Origin: Ceratothoa steindachneri
Taxonomy: Eukaryota > Arthropoda > Malacostraca > Isopoda > Cymothoidae
Direction of reading: 5' to 3'
Assembly: GCA_963969495.1 (NCBI GenBank)
Contig: OZ018324.1
Location: 156,162,172 to 156,226,171 of the forward strand
DNA length: 64,000 nt
Numbering within the stretch: the stretch's first letter is position 1; every line of letters begins with the position of its first letter. The notes below the pieces were generated by a model. The model made no database searches and was not told the DNA's origin. It saw only the letters and a program-made list of their open reading frames with translations. This document shows, in pieces, positions 10,409 to 22,463 of this stretch. A program made the translations under genes and the position numbers.

Positions 10409-11515
10409 CCCGTAAGGGGCGCGGTGATTTGCCATCCTGGCCGCCATGCGGACGGGACTCAGCACCCCATCCGACCCCAGCTTAGCCTCTTCTCATTATT
10501 TCAGACAGCCTGTATTTTTTCCCTACTTCGTCGCTTTTCATACAACCTCTCTCACAATTTTCTCTGGTCAGCCTCTAATTTCACAGGGTAGATGCTGAAC
10601 TTCTCAGCCAAACGTCCCGGATCAGGGCTAAGGGGGGAGGGGACAATGTTCCCTGACCCCTGAGCTCCGATTTGGGATGGTGGGTTTTTAACAACCTGCT
10701 TCATCCCCACCCATACCTTCCTCATCACCCCTTTCCTTCTCTCTTCACACTCGTATCAATTTTACGCCCTGTCCAAGGTGAAGCCGCCATGCTGAGGGAC
10801 TGCCAAGCCACCAGGCGGGAGGGGTGGTGGAAAAAATAGGGTCACCATACCCATGAATGAAAACCTAACAAAACACAAAATCTCTCCCCATTCTCCCTAT
10901 AATAACAACGGAGCCGCCCTTAGGCAGCTCCCCGTAAGGGGCGCGGCGATTTGCCATCCTGGCCGCCGTGCTGACGGGACTCAGCACCCCGTCCGGCCCC
11001 AGCTTAGCCTCTCTTCCTTCCTTCAAAACACTTGTTTCCTCATTTTTTCACACAACCTCTCCCACAACTTTCTCTGGTCAGCCTCTAATTTCACAGGGTA
11101 GATGCTGACCTTCTTCTCAAGCCAACCGTCCCGGATCGGGGCTGAGGGGTTAGGGGACAATGTTCCCTAACCCCTGAGCTCCGGTTTGGGATGGGTTTTT
11201 TTAACAACCTGCTTCATCCCCACCCATACCTTCCTCACATCCCTTTTCCTCTCCTCTTCACATTCTATCCATTTTTACGCCGTGTCTAAGGTGGAGCCGC
11301 GAGGCGATGGGCTGCCAGGCCACCAGGCGGGAGGGGTGGTCCGAAATGGGCAGAGCCTGTAAGCACCTCTTGCAGTGCGGGCAACTGCAAGAGGTGATGA
11401 GCTATTGCGTCCCGTATAAAAAAGAGGGTCACCATGCCCATGTATGAAAAAACGACCAAAAAACCCCAACCCTTAACTTCCCCTGAAACAGCGACGGAGC
11501 TGCCCTCGGGCAGCT
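10409..11515 (+). repeat. Two 5' monomers of the I-group LINE
   Basis: Monomer 1 (10409-10930, 522 bp) and monomer 2 (10931-about 11515) both start CCCGTAAGGGGCGCGG and run in parallel through CAGCACCCC..CC, CTCTGGTCAGCCTCTAATTT and GGGTCACCAT. Monomer 2 carries about 60 bp extra near 11350-11410. Related units open other copies at 54712, about 60890 and about 61015. A tandem 5' monomer is the usual form of a repeated LINE promoter; that role is inferred here. Confidence 0.85.
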
Positions 11516-12038
11516 CCAGCAAAAAAATGGACGTCCCCTTCCCCTGTGCTTGCGCAGGGGACCCTCCATATCTCTTCAACCGGAGAGGAGGCTTACTCCT
11601 CTCCTACGCCTACGGGTGAAGGGGACTCCCCCTCACCCCCTTCTCTGGAGGTGCTTTCGGGCACCTCCCTCTTACCAGCGGCAGTCCCCTCTGTTCTTTC
11701 CAAGGGGACTGCCAAGAAAGTCAGCCGCTCCACATCGAAGCGGCTCGGTAGGGCAAACCCCCTTAGGGGGAGAGGGAAGCCAGGCCCCTTCGGTCGCTTT
11801 CCTCAAAAGACCTGCTGGCAAAAATATTAAACCTTGCCGGGGTCAAGGCCTGTGCCTCCCCTCAAAAGACTCATGACGCTGCCAAGGGCACCTGCGATGT
11901 CCTGGGAGGGGATGGCCAACTGGAGGCCCCTCCTGTGATAGACATGGTCCTTGAGGAAAACCAGCCTCAGACGGTAGGGCCTTCCATGGGAGGGGGAATC
12001 CGGGCTCGGCGCCAAGCACCGAACCCGAATCCGTCCCT

Positions 12039-13090
12039 ATGCAAGGTCCTCCTCAAACGGCTGGGGATTCTCAGGCAGTACAAGGAGGGGAGAGATGTCC
12101 TCCGGATGATGCCCCTGCGACCACCAGGACCTTCTCCATTTCGGAAAAGGACCTGGCTGAGGCCGGTCCATCTGGCCTGGGGGCTTCTACCGACGGGGCT
12201 GAGAAGCGGCTTCATTTCCCGCCCTCTCCAAAAAAGAAAAGGAAGAAGAAGACTCGGGACTCCTCTCCATCCGCGGGGGCTACGGGGACGGATGGGTCTG
12301 CTGCCACTTTGGCAAGCGACCAAGCCAAGATCGGCACATCCGGCCCCTCTGCCCCCCCGGGTACGGAGCTCCTGACCATGACAAAGACCAAAAGTGCACA
12401 GGGCGGAGCCTCGATGACATCGGGGCCCCTGATTCAGAGGTTACCTGGCGTTTTCGAGCCTGCTGGCTTCAAACGCTTCCTTCTTATTCGCTCCACTGAT
12501 GGCACCATGTTGTCCAAGGGCAACATGATCCATCAGAGGAGAGGATTGGCTAGTGCAATTGGTAGAGAGCCGAAAGTAACCCGTTTCTCGGACGGGAGCA
12601 TTTTGGCCGAGGCGGCTAACATAAGTGCTCTTCGGACACTTCATGGCACCCTGGTGAGTGTGACGCCGCACTCTACAATGAACTTTGTGAAAGGAGTAGT
12701 TTATGCGAGGGAACTCGTTGACTACTCCATTGAGGACATCACCCTAGAGCTGGCCGACCATGGGGCGGTCAAGGTCGAACGTGTGATGAGAAAACTGGGA
12801 GGGGCCTCAAGACCCACCCCTACACTCTTCGTCACGTTCGACTGTGACAAGCTCCCTGAGTCGGTGCGTGCCGGTTGGTACCGCTACCGCGTTAAGGCAT
12901 TCGTGCCAGTGCCGTGGCGGTGCTATTACTGTCACCGCTTCGGCCATACGAATCGCTCATGTAGACGTGCAAAGTCGGGGTCACCCGAAGTCTGTGTTTA
13001 AATTGCTCCAAGGTCGCACACGATAAGTCCAAATCGTGTATTGCCAAGTGTGTCAATTGCGGAGAGCCGCACCATGCTTCGTCGAAGCAA
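12039..13090 (+). pseudogene. I-group LINE ORF1 (gag-like), A1
   Basis: An open frame of 320 codons (12039-13001) encodes a nucleic-acid-binding ORF1 protein. The N-terminal ~100 residues are Pro/Ser-rich with a lysine run (KKKRKKK, a possible nuclear signal). A globular middle contains FKRFLLIRSTDGTMLSKGN and ELVDYSIEDITLELADHG, as in the RRM-like region of I and R1 ORF1 proteins. A CCHC knuckle follows (CYYCHRFGHTNRSCRR), then the frame breaks after SPEVCV. Two more Cys/His knuckle motifs continue in another frame at about 13004-13095, as seen unbroken in the 56874-57299 copy. The frame also meets a short insertion at 13099-13153. The true start may lie upstream of 12039, where related sequence is still conserved. 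Confidence 0.8.
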
Positions 13091-13098
13091 TGTGGTGT

Positions 13099-13153
13099 CA
13101 AGTGTAGGCCATGAATGGTCTTTTGCAGTCTCCTTCTTTTCTTATGTTCTTAT
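13099..13153 (+). repeat. 55-bp insertion shared with position 37808
   Basis: The segment beginning CAAGTGTAGGCCATGAATGG and ending CTTATGTTCTTAT is absent from the other copies of this LINE (compare 57280-57300 and 17950-17975) and recurs letter for letter at 37808-37862. The repeated TTATGTTC tail suggests the 3' end of a small retroposed element with an octamer tail. Confidence 0.8.
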
Positions 13154-13844
13154 ATCCTTGAGAAAGAAATCCTGGCCGTTCAGGCCCAGGATCGACTCTC
13201 ATTCCGCGATGCAAAGGACTTGGTCCTGGCACGCCCGGCTCTGCCTGGGACGTCATATGCCTCAATAGTTAGAAAGGCACCCTCTGCTCCTGGCCCATCC
13301 AGGCCAACGAGCACGGTTGTTTCCGCGCCCATTCGGAGCCCTTCTGCGGGCTCTACCCAACCCGGGTGCTCCCCTGGTAAAGCTAGTGGCAAAAAGGGTT
13401 CATACCCTCCCCCGGCTAAAACCAGGGCTCCCCCCCTTTTCCCCCAGCGTGACCGTTTCCCGTAAGGCGAAACGGGCACGCGCCTCCACCGAGTCGTTAG
13501 ACTCACAGGAGGCAACACCCCTGAAGAAGATCGCTAGGCTATCTTCCGGGGTTCCTAAAGCTGTTCCCCGAAAGGAGGACAGCAACAAAGGAGCTTCGGC
13601 CACTTCGCCCACGCCCCGAGGTGGAGCGAGTGGCTTGGAGACGGTGGTTCCTCGAAAAGAGTGCCCCCCGCCTCCGAAGCCGCAACGCCCGCCTAAGGTT
13701 TCAAGGCGGAGGGAGGAAAAGACTCGCATGGCGAGCCAAACCTCCCCCAATAAGTCCTCGAAGGCGACAGCTCCCGGCAAGCGTACGGCCATTCCCGTGA
13801 GGGTCTTCAGTTCGAGGAGGGCCCCCGCGTCTTCTCCGAGCTAG

Positions 13845-16800
13845 GCTTGGAGGGCATATTCCTTCAATGGAATTGCTGTGGACTCCAGGCCAACTGGGAG
13901 GAGCTGCGGAGGCTCGTCTCATCCCGTTAGTTATCGTTTTGCAGGTGCCCCGGCCCGCCCTCCCTCCCGGGGTATAAGGGTCTTGTGCTTCCACCACTGC
14001 GCGATGGCCGTGCTGGGGGATGCGCGGTTTACACCCGGCATGATGTCTTCGTTCTTCCTTTCTCTTTAGATACCTCCTTTCAGGCAGTGGCTGTGCAGCT
14101 GCACCTGGATAGGAGGTATACTCTGATTTCTGCGTGCATTCCACCGTCAGCTGACTTCGACGCGGGGGACTTCCGCCGCGTCGTGGCACGGTTGCTAGGC
14201 CCTATCTCTTGCTTGGAGATCTGAACGGCAGGCATCCTCTCTGGGGAGATTACTCCATAAATCCCACGGGACAGCTCCTTGCGATCTGATCGAAGAGCTT
14301 GAGATGGGTGTCCTAAACGTGGATGAGTTTACGCATTACTGTCCGAGAACCGCTTCATTTTCTTGCCTCGACCTATCTTTGTGCTCTTCGGATGCACAGC
14401 CTGATTTTGATTGGGAGGTGGTCGATGACCTCCATGGTAGTGATCACTTTCCCATTCAAATATCATTTTCAGGGCAACTGCCGCCTGAGAGAGCACCTCG
14501 GTGGTGCTTGGCGCGGGCGCGGTGGCCTGCATTTTAGGAAATGACTGAATTCTCTATCTCAGTCGAGGAGTTTAGGTCGATAGATGAGGCCGTTGAGTTC
14601 TTCTCCGGCAAATTCATCGCCGTGGGCCTGACTACTATTCCTAGGACGTCTGGCCGTTATGCACGCCGACCACTCCCATGGTGGTCGGCTGAGTGTGAGA
14701 CGGCCCTGAAACAGAAGCGTTATGCCTACATGCGCTATAAGCGCCGCCCGAACGATTTCACTGTCGGTGAATTTCGTCGGGCTAGGGCTAGGTTCCGGTA
14801 TATTTCGAAGCACGTCCGCCGCTCTTCTTGGCGGGCATACGTGTCTTCACTTAACGGGAAGACCCCTTTAGCTGAGGTGTGGAAGCGAGTCAAAAGGATT
14901 CGGGGCAAGTTCTCGCAGGACCCCGCGTCCGTGGCGGAATCCTTAGCGACCGCTTTTTCCGCATTCTCTAGCCGTGATGCTGCTCCGCCAGCATTCAATT
15001 CACGTCGTGATGTCGCGGAAGGCCGCCGGCTGGACTTTACCTCCAGAGGCGGAGAACCCTTCAACGACAAGTTCACTGTGAGTGAGTTGCGCTCCGCTCT
15101 CGCTTCGTGCGCGGACACCGCCCATGGTCCGGACGATGTCCCGTACGCCATGCTTCGACACCTAGGTGAGTAAGGCATGGCATTTCTGTTAGATTTGTTC
15201 AACAGGATCTGGGTGGAAGGTCTTCTCCCAGACTCCTGGCGAATCGCTACTGTGCTCGCATTTCGCAAACCGGGGAGAGATCACTCTACTCCGACCGGTT
15301 TCCGCCCAATCTCTCAAACCTCTTCCGTGTTCAAGTTGATGGAGAAATTGGTATATGTTAGATTAGCCTATTTCCTGGACAGCGGAGGCCCTCTGTCTTC
15401 TGCACAGTGTGGCTTCCATAAGTTTCACTCCAAGCCGGATGCTATGCTCCGACTGGAAAATGCCGTCTGCCAGGCCTTCCTTCGTAGACAGCACTACGCC
15501 ACGGTGTTTTTTGATTTGGAGAAGGCCTATGATACCGCATGGCGATACGGTATAATGGAGACTCTCCACACGATGGGGGCGAGGGGACGCCTCCCAATGT
15601 TTATATCTGAATTTTTGCGAGATCGTTGATTCCGCGTACGGGTGGGGGGATCCCTCTCCGGCCCAAAGGAGCAGGAAGAGGGTGTCCCGCAGGGAAGTGT
15701 CCTCAGTGTCACTCTTTGCCCTGAGCATCAACGGCATCACCTCGGTGTTGCTGCAAGATGTTCTCGCTACGCTCTACGTGGACGACCTTTCGATCTCTTT
15801 AGGCACGGCCAAGTTGCCAACTCTGGAGCGTCGACTCCAACAGGCATTGAACCGCGTCTCTCGCCCTGCCGAAGCGCGCAGTTTTCGGTTTTCTTTGGCC
15901 AAGACTAAGTGGTGCACTTCTGCCGCCATCCACGGCTTCACCCCAACCCAGATTTGTTTGTTAATGGGGTGCGCCTGGATGTGGTTGAGTCGCACCGTTT
16001 CCTTGGTCTTGTATTCGACCGACGCCTCACCTCGGAGGCTCATATTCGCAGCCTTAGGGTCTCTTGTACCCGCACCATGGACATTTTCCGTTCCGTGACC
16101 TTCAGTGCTTGTGGCGCTGATAGGGCTACTGCCCTACTTTTTTATCGATCCTTTGTTCGTTCGAAGCTCGACCTACGGATGCGAGTTTTATGCATCCGCA
16201 GCCGAGCGTTTATTGCGGAAGGTGGATTCAATCCACCACACCGGCCTTCGCCTTGCGACCGGTGCCTTCCGCACTTCCCCCATTGAGAGCCTGTTGGTCG
16301 ATGCTGGGAAGATGCCACTCGCTCTGCGCCGCGTGCAGTGCATCACCCGCCTGTACGCGCGAGCCCGGCGCCTCCCTCAGTCGCCAACAGCTCTCAATGC
16401 ATCTGTAGCTTATCTCGATGGTGCCTATGCCGCCGAGAGACGCCAGTCATACCCTAAGCCCTTTGGGTTTAGGGCCAGGAAACTCCTTCGAGAGGTAGAT
16501 TTAGCTCTCGGGCCGGTGGCGCCTCTGGTTCTGCCCAGGACGCCACCCTGGAGGGTACCACATTTGGCTATTTGTCGCCACGCCTCTGCCCTCAAAGCTT
16601 GTACTGCGCCAGGAGTATTGCGTTCGACCTTTTTGTATCACACATCGTGCCACGCTGGAACCGTGCCAGTGTATACGGATTGCTCCAAGGCCCAAGAGGG
16701 GGTCGGCTTCCACGCCGTATCCCCTCTGTTTGAAGTCAGCGGGGCTCTACCAGGCGCTGCGTCTGTCTTCACGGCCGAGCTGGTGGCAATACACCACTCG

Positions 16801-17437
16801 GTACGGGAGATTACGCGACGTGCCCGGTTCGGAGACCGGATTGTGATCTATAGCGACTCACAAAGCGCCCTGAGTGCTCTCGGGGCATTGGAATCTCCGC
16901 ATCCCCTGGTTCGCGATATCCGTGATGCCACGGTTTTGGCGAGCCGGGCAGATGTGGAGATTATCTTCTGCTGGGTTCCTGGACATGTAGGAATTGCGGG
17001 GAATGAGCGCGCCAAAGAGTCCGCGAGGACTCTCGACCGGACCAGCGATTCGCTCTTCCTCACACCGACTACATGGCAGGAATACGTGCAGCTCTTCGGA
17101 CTGCTTGGCAAAGAAGATGGGAGACGGTTGAAGGGAACTTAAAGTTGCGTGCCATTGCGCCGCGACTGTTCCCATGGACCTATCCCCAATGCCGCGGTGG
17201 CTTCAGGTTGCTTTCTCTCGTCTTCGAATCGGGCACACTCGTGTGACGCATCGCTATTTCATGGAGCGCTCGCCTGCGCCCTATTGCAACGACTGCGTAG
17301 TTCCCAGACTGTTCGGCACATTCTTGTCGAATGTCCCAGTCTGGGTGATCTTCGCGCACGATACCTGTCCCGGTACCGGGATGGGCGGGGTCGCTACCGC
17401 CTTCCCCCTGTACTCGGGACGGATTCGTGCACATTGA
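13845..17437 (+). pseudogene. I-group LINE ORF2 (EN-RT-RNase H), A1
   Basis: Domains follow in order through several frames. Endonuclease starts near 13858 (LQWNCCGLQ) and reaches GSDHFPIQISF near 14440. A linker and RT N-terminal region is open at 14541-15173. RT has FRPISQTSSVFKLMEKL, FFDLEKAYDTAW (first catalytic Asp), a shifted GVPQGSVL and LYVDDLSIS (YVDD near 15775). A 345-codon frame (16105-17142) holds the thumb and an RNase H with VYTDCSKAQEGVGF, the ELVAIHH Glu, IYSDSQSALSAL and WVPGHVGIAGNERA. The C-terminus near 17280-17370 has YCNDC and HILVECP, a Cys/His finger. At least five frame breaks are present, so no functional polyprotein is made. Such a protein nicks DNA and copies its own RNA at the nick. 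Confidence 0.85.
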
Positions 17438-17711
17438 CATTTGGGGGGAGGCTGGGCTTCTCCCCTTTATGTAAGGTTCTTTTTTTCTTATTGTTTTGTT
17501 TGTAGGTTGCACTCTTCTGCACCGGGGTGAGGGGGACCCCCCCCCCCCCGCTCTTCGAGATTGCTTCCTGATTGTTAAGTTTTTCCAATTTATATCATTG
17601 TTAAGTTTTCATATTATTATTTTAAAGTAGCCTAGTTCTAGGCTGTCGTATTTTTCGGCGACTTATGCCCAAGTGGGTAGTTGCCAGATGGGCTCTATAA
17701 AATTAAAAAAA

Positions 17712-20411
17712 AAAATCCCTGATTCGGTGCTTGCCGGTTGGTACCACTACCGCGTTAAGGCATTCTTGCCACTGCCGCGGCGGTGCCATTAGTGTCACCG
17801 CTTTGGCCATACGACGAATCTTTCATGTAGACATGCAAAGTCGGCGTCACCCGAAGTATGTGTAAATTGTTCCAAGGCCACACGCGATAAGTCCAAGTCG
17901 TGAGTGGCCAAGTGTATCAATTGCGGAGAGCCACACCCACCTTCTTCAAAGCCCTGTGGTGCATGTCCCCTTGAGAAAGAAATCCTGGCCGTTCAGGCCC
18001 AGGATCGAGTCTCATTCCGCTAGGCTAAGTACTTGGTCCTGGCTCGCCCGGCTCTGCCTGGCACGTCTTACACCTCAATGGTTAGACAGACACCCTCTGC
18101 TCCTGGCATCCAGGCCACCGAGTACGGTCGTTTCCGCGCCCATTCGGAGCCCTTCTGCAGGTTCTACTCAACCCGAGCAGTCCCCTAGTAAAGCTGGCGG
18201 CAGAAAGGGTTTACACCCAGCCCCGGCCAAAACCAGCGCCCCCCACCTCCTTCCCCCAGCTTGACCGTTTCCCGTAAAGCGAAATGGCCACGAGCCTCCG
18301 AGTCGTTAGACTCACAGGAGGCAACACCCCTGAAGTGGGTCGCCAGGCTATCTTCCGGGGTTCCTAAAGCTGTTTCCCGAAAAGAGCTTCGGTTCCTTCG
18401 CCCACGCTTAGTGATAGGCTGAGTGGCTCGGAGACGGTGGATCCTCGAAAAGAGGGCTTCCCGCCTCCGAAGCCGTAACGACCGCCTATCGTTTCGAGGC
18501 GGAGGGAGCAAAGGATTTGCATGGCGAGCCCAACCTCTTTAAATATGTCTCGAAGGCGACAGATCATTGTCCGGCCAACAGCGCCCGGGATTCTGCCTCC
18601 GGGAAGCGTACGGCCATCCTCGTGAGGGTCTTCTGTTCGAAGAGCGGCCCCGCGTCTCCTCCGAGCTAGGCCTGGAGGGCATATTCCTTCATTAGAATTG
18701 CCGTCGACTCCGGGCCAATTGCGAGGAGCTGCGCGCGCTCATCTCCTTCCAGTCCCCGTTAGCTATTTTTCTGCAGGAGACCATGCTAGGCGCATGCCCC
18801 CTGCCCACCCTTTCGGGGTATAAGGGACTTGTGACCCCACCACCACGACATGGCCGGGCTGGGGGATGCGCGGTTTATACCCGGCATGATGTCTCCGTTC
18901 TTCCTTTCACTTTAGATACATCTAAAGTGATAGGAGGTTTACTATCATTTCTGCGTACATTCCACAGTCAGCTGACTTCGACGCGGGGGACTTCCGCCGC
19001 GTCGTGGCACGGTTGCCGAAGCCCTTTCTCTTGCTTGAAGATCTGAACGGCAGACATCCATATCGGGGGGGGGGGGGTACTCAATAAATCGCAGGGGACA
19101 AGTCCTTGTCGATCTGATCGAAGAGTTTGAGATAGGTGTCCTAAATGTGGATGAGTTTACGCATCACTGCCCGAGAACCGCTGCATTTCCTTGCCTTGAT
19201 CTATCTTTTTTCTCTTCGGATACACAGCCTGATTTTGATAGGGGGGTGGTCGATGACCTCAATGGTAGTGATCACTTTCCCATTCAAATATCATTTTCAG
19301 GGCAACTGCCGCCTGAGAGCCCACCTCAGTGGTGCTTGGCACGGGCGCGGTGGCCTGCATTTCAGGAAATAACTGAATTCTCTATCTCATTCGAGGAGTT
19401 TAGGTCGGTAGATGAGGCCGTTGAGTTCTTCTCCGGTCACCTCATCGCCGCGGGCCTGACTACTATTCCCAGAACGTCTGGCCGTTTTGCACGCTGTTCT
19501 CCAGGAGCTTGTGGCTATACCCTACTCGGTACGGGAGATTACGCGACGTGCCCGGTTCGGGCGACTTACAAGCTTCTTGAGTGCTTTCGGGTCATTGGTA
19601 TCTCCGCATCCCCTGGTTCACAATATCCGGGACCCCACAGGTTTGGCAAGCCGGGCGGATATCGATATTATCTTCCTCTGGGTTCCTGGACATGTAGAAA
19701 TTGCGGGGATTGAGCTAGCTAATGAGTCCATGAGGACTTTGCGAACTGACCAGCATTTCGCTCCGTGACACTGACTACATGGCAGTAATCCGGTCTGCTT
19801 GGAAGAGAAGATGTGAGATAGTCGAAGCGAACCTATATTGCTTGCCATTGCCTACGACTGTTCCCATGCACCTACCCCCCAATGCCGCGAAGGCTTCAGG
19901 TCGCTTTCTGTCCCCTCCGAATTATACGCACCGCCATTTAATCGAGCGCTCGCCATCTCCCTACTGTGAAGACGTCTTTGTCTCCCAGACTGTTCGGCAC
20001 ATTCTTGTTGAATGTCCTCTTCTGGGCGATCTCTGCGCACGTTAGCTGTCCTGGTACCGGCATGGGTGTGGTCGCTACCGCCTGTCCCTAGTACTCGGGA
20101 CGAGTTCGTGCACATTGGCTGGTGAACTTATAGACTTTGGGGGAGGGGAGGCCGGCCTTCTCCCCTCTATTTAACTAGTTTAATTTTTTGTTATTTTAGT
20201 AGGTTGCACCTAACTGCGCCGGGTAGAGACGGACCTCGCAGGAGCTTGCTTCCAGCCTATTGCCTTTTTCTGTTTTATTTTTATTGATTTTTTCTGTTTT
20301 TTGTTGTATTATCTTTTAAAGATGGCTAATATTAGGCAGTGTTAGATACGGCGACGTATCCCCAAGTAGGTAGTCACCAGATGAGTTCTTAAAATTTAAA
20401 AGAATAATAAA
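17712..20411 (+). mobile_element. I-group LINE copy A2, 5' truncated and internally deleted
   Basis: Begins directly after the A-rich tail of A1 with sequence equivalent to A1 position 12851 (end of ORF1), so it is 5' truncated. It runs through the knuckle and Pro-rich linker into the endonuclease (GSDHFPIQISF near 19270). Near 19484 it jumps to sequence matching A1 about 16780 (ELVA..YSVREITRRARFG), deleting about 2.1 kb including the whole RT. It keeps part of the RNase H (VPGHVEIAGIE) and the HILVECPLLG finger. It ends with the family 3' motif and an A-rich tail near 20345-20411. Confidence 0.8.
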
Positions 20412-20870
20412 ATTATCCCCCCTCATTTGAAGCAGGGGTCAGGGTCGAGGGTCCTGGGGCCGGTCCTGACCCCTTCATCATGTCAGAGGTCTTTCATCCT
20501 TTTGCCTCTCATCCATCTCCACCTTCATTCGATCAGTCTTTTCATTCATACCCACTATATCACCTTTCGGTTCCTCAATCACTTTCCTCATCATTGTACA
20601 TTCCTCCTCTTTCTGCCTCGACTCCAGCCTCACTCACACAATCTCATCATGGAGACCCTGCCCCACAGAAGAAAGAAAAAAAACAACAATCAACTACGTC
20701 CAATCCGCTGACGGACTGTAATCTAATCCTGTCACGTTCTCAGTTTCGAGATCTCGCGTCCCTATTCGGGCGCCGAATGTAGCGGTACCAACCTACACTC
20801 TAACCCCAATCTATCCAACCCGCTTCCTACACTAAGTCAGACGTGAGAAATCGAGGGAGAAATTAAACGG

Positions 20871-20874
<4 letters not shown>
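20412..20874 (-). mobile_element. LTR retrotransposon remnant: LTR end and primer-binding site
   Basis: Read on the - strand, sequence at 20874-20776 ends with CCGCTACA and is followed within a few bases by GGCGCCCGAATAGGGAC, close to the primer-binding site that pairs with the 3' end of lysine tRNA. About 350 bp of purine-rich leader follows to about 20412. The LTR-like part matches 36500-36602 in this window. The rest of the element (gag-pol) is absent here. Confidence 0.6.

Positions 20875-20942
<68 letters not shown>
20875..20942. repeat. (TA)n microsatellite
   Basis: About 34 uninterrupted TA dinucleotides between the LTR remnant and the Penelope-like element. Confidence 0.98.
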
Positions 20943-20943
<1 letters not shown>

Positions 20944-20945
20944 GA

Positions 20946-22368
20946 GTATATATATGCAGGCTCTATTGAAGTCCACAGCTATGGCAGCGTTATTAATTTT
21001 AACTTGTATTTTCTTAATATTTCTTACAAGTTTTTTAACGGGGTCTTCGAGGCGAGAAAAAAACATCCGCGAATGACATTCTTTATTCCTAGACCTCTTT
21101 TGACCATATTAGGTCATTTTAAGGGAATGAACAGAAATGGAATTATTCCCAAATTGCTACATTATATATAGTATTTATATGCGAACATAAGTGTTACAAA
21201 AATTGGCTAATCATGGCGGTGGGAATTTTTAAGGGGAAACTAAGTGCTACAAGAAACATAAAATTGGAAGGCTCAGATTGTCTGAATATTTGTCGCTCCG
21301 ATCTAGTTCTCTGGCAAAGGAGGCAAAGCAAAATGTAGTTTGAAAACATGCTTCTTTAACGGCGGTCAACTCGGAGACGCCGAGATGTCGGAGTATGGTT
21401 TCCGGCTGAAGTTGCACGTTAATTGCCAGTATCTTCGTTTGAATAAAGACGGCTTCGTCCATCCGCAATCTTCTGCCGTTTTGGAGTCTAAGGATGATGG
21501 AAGTGTCCTGATTCAGTTTTTCACGGGTTAGGGTAGTGCCATGAGAGTGGGCGTGTTTTTTAATCGCGCTATCTTGAAGGTGAGCAGTCAGTCGCCTTGA
21601 CAAGGTTGTCGAGGCTACGCCGCTGAACTTTGAATTGCGGTGTTCACAGTCACCGACTTTGCACGAGTATTCGTACACGACTTTAGTCTCCCGGAGTTCG
21701 CTCTTTGGAGGGAGACAGCTGTTCTTCATGATGTAACTACTTGTTTTCATTCTCTTGTAGTATATAATTAGATTAATATTCGTATTAGGGTCGGTTGAAG
21801 TCACGTTACGATGGAGAATGGCTTTGAGAGCCTTTTCGTCTTTACGGTAGATGGTGTTCATATTGGCCTTGTAATAAAGGTCTATATTACTTTTGTTCTG
21901 AGTAGACCTGATGCCAGGTCATTTTTTCTTTCATGGTGGCGTCGATGGATTCTTGTGGGTAGCCGTTATTTACGAGAACTCGGGGAGGGGGGGGGGGCGG
22001 CTTCTTAAGTTCGTGATCAAGAGCCGTCCACGAGAATGAATTAGAAATTGTTCTGTTAACTAAGACATTGATGACATCTCTTGCAAACGTTCAGAACACT
22101 CAAAAGAACCGTTTAAGCAGAAACCCAAGTTCGTGGCCTTAACGTATACTTGGGTCACAAAATTTGGACTTCTGGCCACTTCTGAGGATATCATGGAAGG
22201 GAATGGTTCCTTCATCTTCCGTTTCGTGGGTGAAATTCAGACACGAACTGTTCTTGAATGTTTCAACTAAGCCGGTCACTTTTCAAGGTTATTCGTATTC
22301 AAAATTATGTCCACAGCTGCCCCATAGCTGTGGACTCAAATAGAACCCGCAAAACATAGCGTTTGACG
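20946..22368 (-). mobile_element. Penelope-like retroelement, 5' truncated
   Basis: Contains the C-terminal part of a Penelope-type protein on the - strand. Imperfect ~32-bp inverted repeats mark the two ends: 20956-20988 and the reverse complement at 22319-22351, both centred on GTCCACAGCTATGG. The right one also forms a perfect hairpin (10-bp arms, 22309-22318 and 22326-22335). Both ends abut long (AT)n tracts. Most of the RT is missing. Confidence 0.75.
21247..22290 (-). pseudogene. Penelope-like RT end plus GIY-YIG-like domain
   Basis: The upstream half (22290-21862) is readable only in broken frames: a FTHETEDEGTIPFHDIL-like piece of the RT thumb, then VLVNNGYPQESIDATM. The downstream 204-codon frame (21861-21247) has VVYEYSCKVGDCEH, FSGVASTTLSRRLTAHL and an EAVFIQTK segment. 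These correspond to the linker, GIY-YIG-type nuclease core and catalytic-Glu region of Penelope-like elements. The YIG triad position reads FSG, so activity is doubtful. The RT palm and N-terminal part are not present. Confidence 0.75.

Positions 22369-22370
<2 letters not shown>

Positions 22371-22457
<87 letters not shown>
22371..22457. repeat. (AT)n microsatellite
   Basis: About 43 AT dinucleotides, passing through AAAT into a (GA)n run at 22461-22476 that abuts the 3' end of the CR1-A copy on its right. Confidence 0.98.

Positions 22458-22463
<6 letters not shown>

Larger units (their letters stand above)
10409..17711 (+). mobile_element. I-group LINE, long copy A1, decayed
   Basis: A nearly full-length non-LTR retrotransposon of about 7.3 kb. 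It has a 5' region of two tandem monomers, a gag-like ORF1 with zinc knuckles, and an ORF2 with endonuclease, reverse transcriptase with YVDD, RNase H and a terminal C-x2-C/H/C finger. The 3' end has the conserved GGCGACTTATGCC and CCAGATGGGCT motifs followed by an A-rich tail at about 17700. RNase H downstream of the RT places it in the I-group (I, Ingi, Nimb, Loa-like) rather than in Jockey or CR1. Many frameshifts make it inactive. At 17711 it is followed without spacer by a second, truncated copy in the same orientation. Confidence 0.85.

Noticed and set aside
20480..20782. 100-codon + strand frame of Pro/His/Ser-rich protein
   Set aside because: Antisense of a purine-rich LTR leader; no domain.
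22300..22370. Hammerhead ribozyme at the Penelope-like end
   Set aside because: The hairpin is present, but I could not find the conserved CTGATGA and GAAA core in the expected order on either strand.
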